A DNA stretch of 64,000 nt from Mycolicibacterium sp. YH-1 (GTDB taxonomy: Bacteria; Actinomycetota; Actinomycetes; Mycobacteriales; Mycobacteriaceae). Below the pieces are notes generated by a model that searched no databases, was not told the DNA's origin, and saw nothing but the letters and a program-made list of their open reading frames with translations. The stretch is from the NCBI RefSeq assembly GCF_022557175.1, contig NZ_CP092915.1:3286001-3350000 (forward strand), given 5' to 3'. Each line of letters begins with the position of its first letter. Position 1 is the stretch's first letter. The position numbers and the translations under genes are program-made. This document shows, in pieces, positions 29,312 to 38,826 of this stretch.

Positions 29312-30121
29312 ATGACCGGTTCGGCGGGTTTGCCGCGCTGGATCTATGTGCCCGCGGCAATCGGGGCGATGTTCGTCGTACTGCCGTTGGTCGCGATGGC
29401 TGCCAGAGTGGACTGGTCACAGTTCGTGTCGCTGGTGACCAGCCGTGAGTCGCTGGCCGCCTTGAAGCTGAGTGTGAAGACCTCCTCGGCCAGCACTGTG
29501 CTGTGCATCGTGCTCGGTGTGCCGATGGCACTGGTTCTGGCGCGCAACGACTCTCGACTGGTCCGATGGACCAGGCCGCTGATTCTGCTGCCCCTGGTGC
29601 TGCCGCCTGTGGTCGGTGGAATCGCCCTTTTGTACGCCTTCGGCCGGCTCGGTCTACTCGGTCGATACCTCGAGGCGGGCGGCATCCACATCGCGTTCAC
29701 CACGTCCGCGGTGGTTCTCGCGCAGACGTTCGTCTCGCTGCCGTTTCTCGTCATTGCGCTTGAGGGCGCGGCGCGCACCGCAGGCACCGATTACGAGGTG
29801 GTGGCCGCGACGCTGGGCGCGCGACCGACGACGGTGTGGTGGCGAGTGTCACTGCCGCTCCTGGCGCCGGGCCTGGTGTCAGGTGCGGTACTGGCCTTCG
29901 CGCGCTCGCTCGGCGAGTTCGGCGCCACATTGACGTTCGCGGGCTCCCGCGAGGGCGTCACGCGCACGCTGCCGCTGGAGATCTACCTGCAGCGGGAGAG
30001 TGACGCCGACGCTGCGGTGGCGTTGTCCGTTCTGCTCGTCGTTGTCGCCGCCGTCGTCGTTCTCGGCTTGGGTAGCCGTCGGCTCAAGGCGGGTGGGTTT
30101 ATGCCTGGTGATCGGGTGTGA
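29312..30121 (+). CDS. modB: Molybdate ABC transporter permease ModB
   Basis: 269 aa from ATG 29312; a GTG three codons upstream (29303) is also open. Five or six membrane segments, with the ABC-permease EAA loop in [20 protein letters not shown] followed by [24 protein letters not shown] is characteristic of molybdate/sulfate permeases. It would import molybdate with ModC and a periplasmic binding protein. No modA precedes it: an unrelated SDR gene starts 125 bp upstream on the other strand. Confidence 0.95.
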   Translation: MTGSAGLPRWIYVPAAIGAMFVVLPLVAMAARVDWSQFVSLVTSRESLAALKLSVKTSSASTVLCIVLGVPMALVLARNDSRLVRWTRPLILLPLVLPPVVGGIALLYAFGRLGLLGRYLEAGGIHIAFTTSAVVLAQTFVSLPFLVIALEGAARTAGTDYEVVAATLGARPTTVWWRVSLPLLAPGLVSGAVLAFARSLGEFGATLTFAGSREGVTRTLPLEIYLQRESDADAAVALSVLLVVVAAVVVLGLGSRRLKAGGFMPGDRV

Positions 30122-31212
30122 GCGGGATCCAATTGCGCGCCGTTGTGCGCAGCCGCGCACTCGAGGTGGAGATCGCGGTCGCGCCCGGCGAGGTGCTGGC
30201 GGTGCTCGGACCCAACGGCGCGGGTAAGTCGACGTTGCTGCACGTCATCGCTGGCGTGGTGCATCCCGACGAGGGCCTGGTACGGCTTGGCACGCGGACG
30301 TTGACCGACACCGCCTCCGGCGTGCGGGTCGACACCTATGACCGGCGCGTCGGCCTGCTGCTTCAGGATCCTCTGCTGTTTCCGCACCTCACCGTCGCCG
30401 CGAACGTGGCCTTCGGGCCGCGCAGCGGGCGACGGCTGAGCCGTCGGGACTCGCGGTCCGCCGCACAACGTTGGCTAGGCGAGGTCGACGCCGGCGACCT
30501 GGTCGACCGCTCGCCACGCCAACTCTCCGGCGGACAGGCCCAACGCGTTGCCCTGGCTCGCGCGCTCGCGGCAGAGCCGGACGTCCTGCTTCTCGACGAG
30601 CCGCTCGCGGGTCTCGACGTCGGGGTCGCCGCCGCGATGCGCAAGGTGCTGCGACAGGTGTTGGCACGCGATGGCCGGTCGGCGGTGCTGGTCACCCATG
30701 ACCTGCTCGACGTGGTCACGCTGGCCGACCGTGTCGTCGTCCTCGAATCGGGTCGTATCGTCGAATCTGGCACGGCCACAGAGGTTCTGGCCGCACCGCG
30801 CAGTTTCTTCGGTGCGCGATTCGCCGGCGTCAACCTGGTGGCGGGCACGCTGACCGGACCTGACACGCTCCGTACGGAATGGGGGAGTACGTGGCACGGC
30901 GAGGCGGGGCCGTCCGCCATTGACGCCGCCAACTCCGGTGGCCGGGCGGTGGCGGTCTTCGCCCCAGCCGCGGTCGCCGTCTTCCGCGACGAACCGCACG
31001 GCAGCCCCCGCAACACCGTTGAGGTCGTGGTGTCCGAACTCGACAGTCGCGGACCGGCCATCAGGGTGCGTGCCGACCACCAACCGGACGGCGGGCCGGG
31101 GTTGGCCGCCGACATCACCGCCGAGGCGGCCACCGAGCTCCGGCTCGCGCCGGGGGAGCGGGTGTACTTCACGGTGAAGTCCCAGGCGATCACCCTGCAC
31201 GCCCGCCCGTAA
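30118..31212 (+). CDS. modC: Molybdate ABC transporter ATPase ModC
   Basis: 364 aa. Walker [11 protein letters not shown]-loop [15 protein letters not shown], signature [16 protein letters not shown] and Walker [13 protein letters not shown] are intact. A TOBE-type molybdate-binding domain occupies about 290-360 ([19 protein letters not shown], then [13 protein letters not shown]). It energises ModB. The GTG start overlaps the modB stop by 4 nt (GTGTGA), so the pair is translationally coupled. Confidence 0.95.
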   Translation: MSGIQLRAVVRSRALEVEIAVAPGEVLAVLGPNGAGKSTLLHVIAGVVHPDEGLVRLGTRTLTDTASGVRVDTYDRRVGLLLQDPLLFPHLTVAANVAFGPRSGRRLSRRDSRSAAQRWLGEVDAGDLVDRSPRQLSGGQAQRVALARALAAEPDVLLLDEPLAGLDVGVAAAMRKVLRQVLARDGRSAVLVTHDLLDVVTLADRVVVLESGRIVESGTATEVLAAPRSFFGARFAGVNLVAGTLTGPDTLRTEWGSTWHGEAGPSAIDAANSGGRAVAVFAPAAVAVFRDEPHGSPRNTVEVVVSELDSRGPAIRVRADHQPDGGPGLAADITAEAATELRLAPGERVYFTVKSQAITLHARP

Positions 31213-31250
31213 CGACCCGGACGGGCCGCGCGATCAAGCAGTACAGAGTC

Positions 31251-31278
31251 CCGGGAACCCGCCGCCGCGCGGTCCCGG
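31251..31278 (+). terminator. Weak hairpin downstream of modC
   Basis: CCGGGAACC (31251-31259) pairs with GGTCCCGG (31271-31278) with one bulged base and an 11-nt GC-rich loop. It begins 39 nt after the modC stop and there is no U-tract. It may end the modBC transcript before the apa promoter region. Confidence 0.3.
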
Positions 31279-31411
31279 GTCCCGACGTGCGTCAGCAATC
31301 CCTCGAGTGGGTTCCGGGCATTACCCTTTTGTCGCACAGCAACTTCTAAGCTCGACACTCTAAGAGCAACTCACACTTGCGTCACGGCCGTAACACGGTA
31401 GTTTCTTCCCC

Positions 31412-32425
31412 ATGCAGCACCCGGATGCCAGTAGTCGACGACGCCCCAGCCTCACCAGGCTGTTGGCGACCGCAGCGGTCACGAGCATGACCGCAGTGAC
31501 CCTCGTAATGCCGGGCGCTGCCTCGGCAGAACCGGCGCCCCCGGCTCCGCCACCCCCGCCCGCGCCGGCAGCGCCTGCGCCCGCCCCGGCGGCACCCGCG
31601 CCTGCGGCACCAGCCCCGGCTGCGCCCGCGCCTGCGGCACCGGCACCGGCAGCACCCGCGCCGCCTGTGGATCCAAACGCCCCGCCGCCACCGCCAGCGG
31701 ATCCGAATGCGCCGCCTGCACCAGCGGATCCGAACGCACCCGTGGATCCGAACGCACCCGCCCCGCCGCCTGCACCCGAGCCCGGGCGTATCGACAACGC
31801 GGCGGGCGAGTTCAGCTACGTCCTGCCCGGGGGCTGGAAGGTCTCCGACCAGACCCAGCTCTCCTACGGTCAGGCGTTGTTGACCAAGCTTCCGCCTGAG
31901 GGTTCGGAGCAGTCGCCGAGTGACACCAGCGTTCTGCTGGGACGTCTGGACCTCAAGCTGTTCGCCGGCGCTGAGGCCGACAACACGAAGGCGGCCGCGC
32001 GTCTGGCCTCCGACATGGGCGAGTTCTTCATGCCCTTCGCCGGGACGCGTCTCAACCAGGAGTCCGGCACGCTCGACGCGGCAGGTATGCCGGGCGCCTT
32101 CTCCTCCTATGAGGTGAAGTTCACCGACGAGTCCAAGCCGACCGGCCAGATCTGGGCCGGCGTCGTGGGCTCGACCCCGCCCGCCGGAACCCCGCGCGGC
32201 CAACGCTCACCCGAGCGCTGGTTCGTCGTGTGGCTCGGCACCGCGAACAGCCCGATCGACAAGGGTGCTGCCGTGGCGCTTGCACAGTCGATCCGGCCGT
32301 GGACGCCCCCGCCGCCGGACCCCAACGCGCCTCCGCCGCCTCCTGCGGATCCGAACGCGCGGCCCGGTGTGGGCGTGCCCGTGCCGGTGACCAACGCGCC
32401 GCCGGAGATGCTGCCGCCCGCCTGA
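31412..32425 (+). CDS. apa: Alanine/proline-rich secreted antigen Apa (45/47-kDa, FAP)
   Basis: 337 aa. Signal peptide of about 39 residues (basic [12 protein letters not shown], hydrophobic core, cleavage near ASA-EP). Residues 40-130 are low-complexity Ala/Pro with repeated DPNAP units. A folded core (about 130-295; [39 protein letters not shown]) comes next, and a second [14 protein letters not shown] tail ends the protein. Apa of other mycobacteria is an O-mannosylated secreted or surface glycoprotein that binds fibronectin and lung surfactant protein A; the Thr/Pro-rich ends are where sugars would be expected. It is encoded after modBC, as in M. tuberculosis. Confidence 0.95.
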   Translation: MQHPDASSRRRPSLTRLLATAAVTSMTAVTLVMPGAASAEPAPPAPPPPPAPAAPAPAPAAPAPAAPAPAAPAPAAPAPAAPAPPVDPNAPPPPPADPNAPPAPADPNAPVDPNAPAPPPAPEPGRIDNAAGEFSYVLPGGWKVSDQTQLSYGQALLTKLPPEGSEQSPSDTSVLLGRLDLKLFAGAEADNTKAAARLASDMGEFFMPFAGTRLNQESGTLDAAGMPGAFSSYEVKFTDESKPTGQIWAGVVGSTPPAGTPRGQRSPERWFVVWLGTANSPIDKGAAVALAQSIRPWTPPPPDPNAPPPPPADPNARPGVGVPVPVTNAPPEMLPPA

Positions 32426-32452
32426 CATACCCAGCCGACGGTGCGCATTATC

Positions 32453-32485
32453 GTGCCGGTTTTCTCGCCCAATCGTTACCGGCAC
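32453..32485 (+). terminator. Possible terminator after apa
   Basis: GTGCCGGT (32453-32460) pairs with ACCGGCAC (32478-32485) around a 17-nt loop, 28 nt beyond the apa stop. There is no U-tract after it, although the loop begins with TTTTC. Confidence 0.3.
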
Positions 32486-32543
32486 CAGGTATACCCAAGG
32501 GTGAGCCAGTAGTTCGCTGGCCAGCGACAGGCAGGATTTGGTC

Positions 32544-32843
32544 ATGGACATGATCGCGGCTACCGAGTTTCTCGCCCGTTCGAGCACGCTCACCAGCGTC
32601 GGGTGGATCGGCTACATCATCATCGGCGCGCTCGCCGGCTGGATCGCAGGCAAGATCGTCAAGGGCGGCGGTTCCGGCATCCTGATGAACATCGTCATCG
32701 GGATCATCGGTGCCCTTGTCGGCGGCTTCCTGCTGAGCTTCTTCCTGGATACCGCGGGCGGGGGCTGGTGGTTCACGCTGTTCACCGCGATTCTCGGATC
32801 CGTGATCCTGCTGTCGATCGTCGGCGCGGTGCGCAAGACCTAG
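32544..32843 (+). CDS. GlsB/YeaQ/YmgE-family small membrane protein (Rv1861-like)
   Basis: 99 aa from ATG 32544, with AGGA 7 nt upstream (a TTG two codons earlier is open but badly spaced). Three membrane segments: about 23-38 (GYIIIGALAGWIAGKI), 47-70 (GILMNIVIGIIGALVGGFLLSFF) and 80-97. GxxxG-type Gly-rich helices and the KIVKGGGSGILMN loop are the family signature. Members are called transglycosylase-associated or stress-response proteins, but no activity is established. Confidence 0.9.
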   Translation: MDMIAATEFLARSSTLTSVGWIGYIIIGALAGWIAGKIVKGGGSGILMNIVIGIIGALVGGFLLSFFLDTAGGGWWFTLFTAILGSVILLSIVGAVRKT

Positions 32844-32847
32844 CGGC

Positions 32848-33333
32848 TCATAGCGCGGCGAGCACACCGCGGAGTGCGGCGACCAGGCTGCCGCTGCCCG
32901 CGCGATACAGCGGGCCCCGCCCGTCGGACAGCAGTATCCGCAGGCGGGCCATCCCGCGCACGCGAGCGGGGTCGGGTGAGTCCAGGCGGTCCAGGATGTC
33001 CGAGATGACGTCTGCGGCACGGCGTACCTCAGCGGTCTGCACGGGTACGCGGGCGGAGAGCTGAGGGTGGCCGACGAGCGCATCGTGCATGACCAAGTGC
33101 AGCGCGGCACGCAGAAGTTCGCGCTCGCGCGCGGACGCCAGGCGGGCACCATGGACGGCGATCAGGCTGCCGGGCGTCGCGGTCACGCCGGCCTCCAGTT
33201 CGCGGTCTAGGCGATCGGCGAGGAGCGCAGCGCGCAACCGTGCCCACCAGGTGGGCCTCATATCCGGCGAACTCGGACCTCGTCGGGCGGGCGAACCGGC
33301 GCGGAGATCGTCTCGAATTGTCCGATCGGCCAT
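32848..33333 (-). CDS. Hypothetical protein
   Basis: 161 aa; I do not recognise a family. It is rich in Arg, Leu and Ala, mostly predicted helical, with no signal peptide or membrane segment. WWARLRAALLADRLDRELEAGV, RARELLRAALHLVMHD-like helices (ARERELLRAALHLVMHDAL) and VRRAADVISDILDRLD suggest a helical bundle. The ATG has AGGAGGTCATC upstream. It is divergent from the CGNR regulator, and the shared 97-bp gap carries repeated TACCGGTCAT, so the two may be co-regulated. It ends 4 nt from the GlsB-like stop. Confidence 0.75.
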   Translation of the reverse strand: MADRTIRDDLRAGSPARRGPSSPDMRPTWWARLRAALLADRLDRELEAGVTATPGSLIAVHGARLASARERELLRAALHLVMHDALVGHPQLSARVPVQTAEVRRAADVISDILDRLDSPDPARVRGMARLRILLSDGRGPLYRAGSGSLVAALRGVLAAL

Positions 33334-33371
33334 GATGACCTCCTGAATGGTCGTGACCTTCGTTCAGGCTA

Positions 33372-33412
33372 TACCGGTCATTGGTGACCAGTCAAGACGT
33401 TTTACCGGTCAT
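33372..33412. promoter_or_regulatory. Repeated TACCGGTCAT operator candidate
   Basis: TACCGGTCAT occurs at 33372-33381 and again at 33403-33412, a 31-bp period of about three helical turns. The first copy overlaps a GGTCA-TTGG-TGACC inverted repeat. Both lie in the divergent gap between the 32848-33333 gene and the CGNR regulator. Confidence 0.5.
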
Positions 33413-33430
33413 GGGGGTTACACTCGACGT

Positions 33431-34018
33431 GTGACGACCCTGACCGGTGACTGGCTCGGTGACCAGGAGGCGAAACCCGCGCCCGGGCCGCTGCGTCGTG
33501 TGCAGGCCCTGATCAACACTGTCGACCGGGAGTCCGGGATCGACCGACTGGCCGCCGTCGCCGACGCCGCTCCGTGGTTACTCGACAACGGCCTGCTGGC
33601 GGCCGACGGTGCCGCGCTCGACGCGGCCGATGTCGAACTCGTCGTCACGGTCCGGGAGGCGCTGCGCGCCATGGTCGTGCACAACACCGGCGCCCCAGAT
33701 CCCGACCCCGCGGCCATCGCGCCGTTGCGCGATATCGCAGCGGATGTCGCGTTCCGGGCTGATCTCGACGACGCGGGCCTGGTCACGCTGGCTCCGGTGG
33801 GCCACACGGTCCGCGACAGGCTCGGTGCGCTGTTGCTGATCGTGTCCGACGCGCAACGCGACGGCACGTGGTCGTACCTCAAGGCCTGCGCGAACGACGA
33901 CTGCCAGTGGGCGTTCTATGACCGCTCGCGCAACCACGGAGGCACGTGGTGTGACATGGCGACCTGTGGAAACAAGCTCAAGAACCGGGACTTTCGTGCC
34001 CGCCGACGCGGCACGTGA
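33431..34018 (+). CDS. CGNR zinc-finger (ABATE-domain) regulator
   Basis: 195 aa from GTG 33431 (VTTLTGDWLGDQEA); the frame is open back to 33347 but that part is promoter sequence. An ABATE-type helical domain (about 20-140) precedes a C-terminal CGNR zinc finger, LKACANDDCQWAFYDRSRN then TWCDMATCGNKLKNR, with four cysteines and a basic tail. Such proteins are putative stress-linked transcription factors with unknown ligands. The repeats at 33372-33412 lie immediately upstream and could be its own operator. Confidence 0.9.
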   Translation: MTTLTGDWLGDQEAKPAPGPLRRVQALINTVDRESGIDRLAAVADAAPWLLDNGLLAADGAALDAADVELVVTVREALRAMVVHNTGAPDPDPAAIAPLRDIAADVAFRADLDDAGLVTLAPVGHTVRDRLGALLLIVSDAQRDGTWSYLKACANDDCQWAFYDRSRNHGGTWCDMATCGNKLKNRDFRARRRGT

Positions 34019-34021
34019 ACA

Positions 34022-34786
34022 TCAGGTCGACAGATGCCAGACCGTGGCTGCGGCCAGTGCGCCGAGACCGTTCAGTGACCAGTGCAGGGCGATCGGGGCG
34101 ATCAGGCTTCCGCTGCGCCCGCGCAGCCAGGTGAATACGAAGCCCGCAGCGCCCGTGGCGACGACGGCGAGTACAACGCCCGCGATCAGTCCGCCGATGC
34201 CGCCGCCGAACAGGCGAGTGAAACCGACGTTGCTACTGGTCAACCCCATCGAGGTGGCGATGTGCCACATGCCGAACAACAGCGACCCCGCCGCGGCGAC
34301 GCCGCGAAACCCCCAGGCCCGGTTCATGGCGCCGTGCAGTACTCCGCGAAATGCGAGTTCCTCGGGGATCACCGTCTGAAGCGGGATGATGATCATGGAC
34401 GCGACCAGGGCGCCCGAGATCGTGGCGTAGTGGTCATTCATGAACATCGGGCGGGTCCACGGCAGCGCCGCGCCGATCGCGATGACCGTCCCGACTAGCG
34501 CGACGGCGGCCAATGCGTAGCCCGCACCCGACTTCCAGTGCTCACGACCCAGTCCCAGCTCGGCCCAACCCAGGCCGCGGGAACGCACGAGCGCGACGAG
34601 GAGGACGGCCGCCACGGGCACGGTGACGATATTGGCCCACGGGGTGGTGAAGTGGGCGATGAGATTGGTCAGGGCCAGCACGACCACGACCACGCCGATG
34701 TCGACGTAGATGCGGTAATGGTGCAGCGCGGAGAGGTGCCCGATGCTGGGGTGGGGTGGCGCTGCCACGGCGCTGATCTCGGACAT
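34022..34786 (-). CDS. CPBP-family intramembrane metalloprotease
   Basis: 254 aa from ATG 34786; the open frame continues upstream to 34957 but a promoter-like TACAAT lies in between. About seven membrane segments. The motif EELAFRGVLHGAMNRAWG holds the catalytic EExxxR. FGMWHIATSMGL gives the conserved histidine, and the final N-containing helix (ALHWSLNGLGALAA) supplies the last motif. It belongs to the Abi/CAAX-protease-like family; substrate unknown. It converges with the CGNR gene, 4 nt apart. Confidence 0.9.
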   Translation of the reverse strand: MSEISAVAAPPHPSIGHLSALHHYRIYVDIGVVVVVLALTNLIAHFTTPWANIVTVPVAAVLLVALVRSRGLGWAELGLGREHWKSGAGYALAAVALVGTVIAIGAALPWTRPMFMNDHYATISGALVASMIIIPLQTVIPEELAFRGVLHGAMNRAWGFRGVAAAGSLLFGMWHIATSMGLTSSNVGFTRLFGGGIGGLIAGVVLAVVATGAAGFVFTWLRGRSGSLIAPIALHWSLNGLGALAAATVWHLST

Positions 34787-34795
34787 GTCCGAATA

Positions 34796-34801
34796 ATTGT
34801 A
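34796..34801 (-). promoter_or_regulatory. Likely -10 for the CPBP protease (near-leaderless)
   Basis: TACAAT on the minus strand lies 9 nt upstream of the ATG at 34786. A start 6-7 nt downstream of it gives a leader of only a few bases, as is frequent in mycobacteria, and no ribosome-binding site is seen. This supports the chosen start. Confidence 0.45.
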
Positions 34802-34896
34802 TGCGCGGTCGGCGAAAACCCAGGTCAATGTGGGCAGATCCACTCCGGGACGACCCGCGGCCGCTGGCCGTGGATCTCTGGACGATACTGTTGCCC

Positions 34897-37305
34897 ATGC
34901 TTGACACGTGTCAGCTTTTGGCCTCGTTGCGGGTTCTGGACGTTGGCGGGGCTGCATCGGACGGGGTGGGCCGGCTGCTCGCCGACCTCGGCGCCGACGT
35001 GCTGAAGATCGAGCCGAGCGGCGGTTCCGTCGCTCGCCAGGCGTTACCGTCCGTCGACGGGGTGAGCGTGCCGTTCGCCCTGGACAACGCCAACAAGCGA
35101 TGCGCGGTGCTCGACGGCGCAGACGCCGCGGACTGTGTCCGCTTCTTCGAGCTCGTGGCAGGCGCCGACGTCGTCGTGGACAGCGGCCGGCCCAGCGGGG
35201 CGGAGGCGTTCGGGACGAGCTGCGCCGACCTCGCCGACCGTTTCGATCATCTCGTCACGCTGTTGGTGACGGATTTCGGTGCGACAGGCCCGTACTCGTC
35301 CTGGGTGGCGACCGACGCCGTGCTGTACGCGATGTCGACAGCGCTGTCGCGGTCGGGACCCACCCTCGGTCGGCCAGTGCTGCCACCGTCGGGCATCGCG
35401 TCGGCGACGGCGGCGGTGCAGGCCACGTGGGCGGTTCTGGTCGCCTATCAGCACCGGTTGCGATACGGCCGTGGCGACTACATCGACTTCTCCAGATTCG
35501 AGGCGGTGGTGCAGTCCCTGGATCCGCCGTTCGGGTCGGAGGGGCAGGCCGCGGTGGGGCACAAGGCCTCCCACCAGTTGTGGCGTGGGCGGCCCCGGAA
35601 TCAACAGATCTATCCGACACTGCCATGCCGTGACGGCCACGTCCGGCTCTGCCTGCTGTCGGCGCGCCAGTGGCGCGGTATGCGGGCGTGGCTCGGCGAG
35701 CCCGAACAGTTCTCGGATCCGAAGTTCGAGACGATCGCCGCCCGCTACTCCGCGTCCAAGGATCTCAACGCACTGATCGCCGCCGCCTTCGCCGACCAGA
35801 CCATGGATGACCTCGTCGCCGAGGGGCAGGCCCGCGGGGTGCCGATCGCGGCCGTGCTCACTCCCGCAGATGCGTTGCGGTCCGAGCACTTCCGTGCAGT
35901 CGGGGCCCTGACCACGACGAGCCTGACCACCACAGGATCCGCGCTGAGCGTGCCGACGGGCCCGTTCGTCGTCGACGGCGAACACGCCGGGCTGCGCTGG
36001 CCCGCACCGCAGCTGGCATCACATTGCGCCGAGTGGAGTTCGGACCGACCCGAGCCTGCCGATGCCGGGCCGGTGGCGGGTACGAGTCGGCCGTTCGACG
36101 GACTGCGGATCATCGATCTCGGGGTGATCGTCGCCGGCGGCGAACTGGGGCGCCTGTTCGCCGACCTCGGAGCCGATGTGATCAAGGTGGAGAGCGCCGC
36201 CTATCCAGACGGGCTGCGCCAGACGCCGGCGGGTCAGCCGATGAGCCGTTCCTGGGCGCTGACCCACCGCAACGAGCGCAGCCTCGGCCTGGATCTCCGC
36301 CATAGCGACGGTGCGGCGATCTTTCGTCGCCTGGTCGCGACCAGTGACGCACTGTTCGCCAATTTCAAGCCGGGAACGCTTGCGTCGCTTGGTTTCTCGC
36401 ATGACGAGCTGCGCGCGCTGAATCCTCGACTCGTGGTGGCCGAGAGCAGCGCGTTTGGCGAGGGCGGGCCGTGGAGCACTCGGATGGGGTACGGGCCGCT
36501 GGTGCGGGCGACGACCGGCGTCAGTGGGCTCTGGACCGATCCACACGCCGGCGACACCGATGCCACCGCGAGCGGCTTCTACGCGACCGGTTTCTACGAT
36601 GCCACCACCATCTTTCCCGACCACGTCGCTGCCAAGATCACCGCGATCGCCGCACTGGCCGCACTGATCGCGCGGGAGTCGGAGTCGACAGCCGCGCGTG
36701 TCCACATCCCGCAGGCCGAGGTCGCGGTCAACCAACTCGCCGCGGCCTACGTCACGGACGACGCCCGTGGGCGGGGCCTGGCGCTGTCGGCCGACGATGC
36801 ACTCCATACGGTGCTGCCGTGCGCGGGTGATGACGAATGGTGCGCGGTGTCGGTCACGTCCACCGCGGTGCGCGGCGTCCTGGCGACGGTGCTCGGTGTG
36901 CATGAGTTACCTGCCGATGGCGCCGGACTTCGTGAGGCGCTGTCGGTTTGGACGTCGGTACGCGACAAGGCCGAGGTCACTCGCGTGCTGCAGGAGGCGG
37001 GGGTGCCTGCCGGACCGATGTACAGGGCGCCCGAGGTGCTCGCTGATCCGCAGTTGCGCAGCCGCGCCCTCTACACCGAGATGGTTCACCCGCTCTTCGA
37101 CGTGCCGATGCCGACCGAGACGAATCCCGCTCCGTTTCGGCGGATTCCCGACGCGGATCTGCGTCCGGCGCCATTGCCGGGTGAACAGACCCGGCAGATC
37201 TGTCGCGATGTGCTCGGCATGGCCGATGACGAGATCGACGGTCTCATCGCCACCGAGGTGTTGTTCAGTTCGGTTGAGATGGCCGACACGAGGAGCACAT
37301 CGTGA
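34897..37305 (+). CDS. Tandem-domain family III CoA-transferase (Rv1866-like)
   Basis: 802 aa from ATG 34897 (MLDTCQLLASLRVLDVGG); the open frame starts earlier at 34801. Two CaiB/BaiF domains are fused: about 10-370 (GRLLADLGADVLKIEPSGG) and about 395-790 (GLRIIDLGVIVAGGELGRLFADLGADVIKVES begins it). The catalytic aspartate expected in a D-x-x-A block is seen in the second domain (TTIFPDHVAAKITAIAALAAL) but not in the first (LPPSGIASATAAVQATWAVL). It likely transfers CoA between carboxylic acids, perhaps in steroid or branched-chain catabolism. Followed by a thiolase-like gene. Confidence 0.9.
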   Translation: MLDTCQLLASLRVLDVGGAASDGVGRLLADLGADVLKIEPSGGSVARQALPSVDGVSVPFALDNANKRCAVLDGADAADCVRFFELVAGADVVVDSGRPSGAEAFGTSCADLADRFDHLVTLLVTDFGATGPYSSWVATDAVLYAMSTALSRSGPTLGRPVLPPSGIASATAAVQATWAVLVAYQHRLRYGRGDYIDFSRFEAVVQSLDPPFGSEGQAAVGHKASHQLWRGRPRNQQIYPTLPCRDGHVRLCLLSARQWRGMRAWLGEPEQFSDPKFETIAARYSASKDLNALIAAAFADQTMDDLVAEGQARGVPIAAVLTPADALRSEHFRAVGALTTTSLTTTGSALSVPTGPFVVDGEHAGLRWPAPQLASHCAEWSSDRPEPADAGPVAGTSRPFDGLRIIDLGVIVAGGELGRLFADLGADVIKVESAAYPDGLRQTPAGQPMSRSWALTHRNERSLGLDLRHSDGAAIFRRLVATSDALFANFKPGTLASLGFSHDELRALNPRLVVAESSAFGEGGPWSTRMGYGPLVRATTGVSGLWTDPHAGDTDATASGFYATGFYDATTIFPDHVAAKITAIAALAALIARESESTAARVHIPQAEVAVNQLAAAYVTDDARGRGLALSADDALHTVLPCAGDDEWCAVSVTSTAVRGVLATVLGVHELPADGAGLREALSVWTSVRDKAEVTRVLQEAGVPAGPMYRAPEVLADPQLRSRALYTEMVHPLFDVPMPTETNPAPFRRIPDADLRPAPLPGEQTRQICRDVLGMADDEIDGLIATEVLFSSVEMADTRSTS

Positions 37306-37346
37306 CGAGCGGCTCAGCGATAACCGAATCCGAGAAAGGCCAATAG

Positions 37347-38822
37347 TTGTCCATCGATCCACGCACACCTGTGCTCGTCGGCTACGGCCAGGTCAACCAA
37401 CATGACTCCGATCCAGCGATAGAACCCGTCGACCTGATGGAGCGGGCCGCCCGCGCCGCGGCCGACCCTCGGGTGCTTGAGGCGGTGGACTCGGTGCGCA
37501 TCGTCAACCTGCTGTCCTGGAGATACCGGAACCCCGGTCTGCTTCTGGCGCAGCGCATCCGCGCCACGAACGCGGACAGTCGCTACACCAGCATTGGGGG
37601 CAACGTGCCGCAGTCCCTGGTCAACCAGGCGTGTCTGGACATACAGGCCGGCCGCCTCGACACCGTGCTGATCGCCGGTGGCGAGACGTGGCGAACCCGC
37701 ACCCGGGTACGCGCGGCGGGCGGCAGGCTGGACTGGACCAAGCAGGACGAGTCGGTGCCCGTGCCACCCGGCGCGGACGACGAGTTCCAGATGGCGGGGG
37801 ACGTCGAGATCCGCATCAAACTGGATCGCCCTGCCTACGTGTACCCGATGTTCGAGCAGGCGGTCCGTATCGACGCGGGGGAGTCGCCGCAGGCGCACCG
37901 CCGTCGCATCGGCGAGCTCTGGGCCCGATTCAGTGCCGTGGCCCGGGCCAACCCCCATGCCTGGAGTAGGGATTCGCTGACCGCCGAGGAGATCTGGCAG
38001 GCCGGACCCGGCAACCGCATGGTCAGCTGGCCCTACACCAAGTTGATGAACTCGAACAACATGGTCGACCAGGGCGCGGCGTTGGTCCTGACGTCGGTGG
38101 AGAAGGCCATCTACCTCCAGATCCCCAGGGACCGTTGGATCTTCCCGTATGCGGGCACCGACGCCCACGACACCTATCTGATCGGCGAGCGGGCCGAGTT
38201 TCACCGGTCCCCGGCGATCCGGATCGCGGGCCGTCGCGCACTGGAACTGGCAGGCACGGGCATCGATGACATCGCACTGGTCGACGTGTACTCGTGCTTC
38301 CCGTCTGCCGTTCGGGTGGCCGCTCGTGAGCTGGGGCTGCCGCTGGATGACGCCGCCCGGCCGCTCACCGTGACCGGTGGGTTGACCTTTGCGGGTGGGC
38401 CGTGGAACAACTACGTGTCACATTCGATAGCGACCATGGCCGAGCGGCTGGCCGCTGCACCCGATCAGATCGGCCTGATCACGGCTAACGGCGGCTACCT
38501 CACGAAGCACAGCTTCGGTGTCTACGGTGCGCAGCCTCCGACGGGCGAGTTCCGTTGGGAGGATGTGCAGTCCGCCGTCGACGCCGAGCCCACTCGCGTG
38601 GCCGAGGGCGACTGGTCGGGCACTGGGACCGTCGAGACGTGGACCACTCCGTTCACGCGTGACGGGGTCCCGGAGAAGGCCTTTGTCGCGGTTCGCACAC
38701 CCGATGACACCCGGGCGCTCGCCGTCCTGACCGATCCGTCGGACGCCGCGACGAGCACGCGTGAGGACATCGCGGGTGCCAAGGTCGCGGTGGCCGCCGA
38801 CGGCACCGCGTCGCTGCACTGA
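37347..38822 (+). CDS. Thiolase-like acetyl-CoA acetyltransferase family protein (Rv1867-like)
   Basis: 491 aa from TTG 37347, chosen because GAGAAAGG sits 8 nt upstream and SIDPRTPVLVGYGQVNQH matches the family N-terminus. It resembles the mycobacterial acetyl-CoA acetyltransferase/SCP-x-like group with a thiolase fold and a C-terminal extension (GTVETWTTPFTRDG, an OB-fold-like region). The classical nucleophilic Cys is not obvious; LINGG-type sequence is replaced by NVPQSLVNQACLDIQAG, where a Cys occurs. DVYSCFPSAVRVAAREL and NGGYLTKHSFGVYGAQPP are the C-terminal active-site regions. Likely acts with the upstream CoA-transferase. Confidence 0.88.
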   Translation: MSIDPRTPVLVGYGQVNQHDSDPAIEPVDLMERAARAAADPRVLEAVDSVRIVNLLSWRYRNPGLLLAQRIRATNADSRYTSIGGNVPQSLVNQACLDIQAGRLDTVLIAGGETWRTRTRVRAAGGRLDWTKQDESVPVPPGADDEFQMAGDVEIRIKLDRPAYVYPMFEQAVRIDAGESPQAHRRRIGELWARFSAVARANPHAWSRDSLTAEEIWQAGPGNRMVSWPYTKLMNSNNMVDQGAALVLTSVEKAIYLQIPRDRWIFPYAGTDAHDTYLIGERAEFHRSPAIRIAGRRALELAGTGIDDIALVDVYSCFPSAVRVAARELGLPLDDAARPLTVTGGLTFAGGPWNNYVSHSIATMAERLAAAPDQIGLITANGGYLTKHSFGVYGAQPPTGEFRWEDVQSAVDAEPTRVAEGDWSGTGTVETWTTPFTRDGVPEKAFVAVRTPDDTRALAVLTDPSDAATSTREDIAGAKVAVAADGTASLH

Positions 38823-38826
38823 CGGG

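Noticed and set aside
31360..31797. Gly/Ala-rich minus-strand ORF resembling a PE_PGRS protein
   Set aside because: It is the complement of the Pro/Ala repeats of apa and has no PE domain or start signal.
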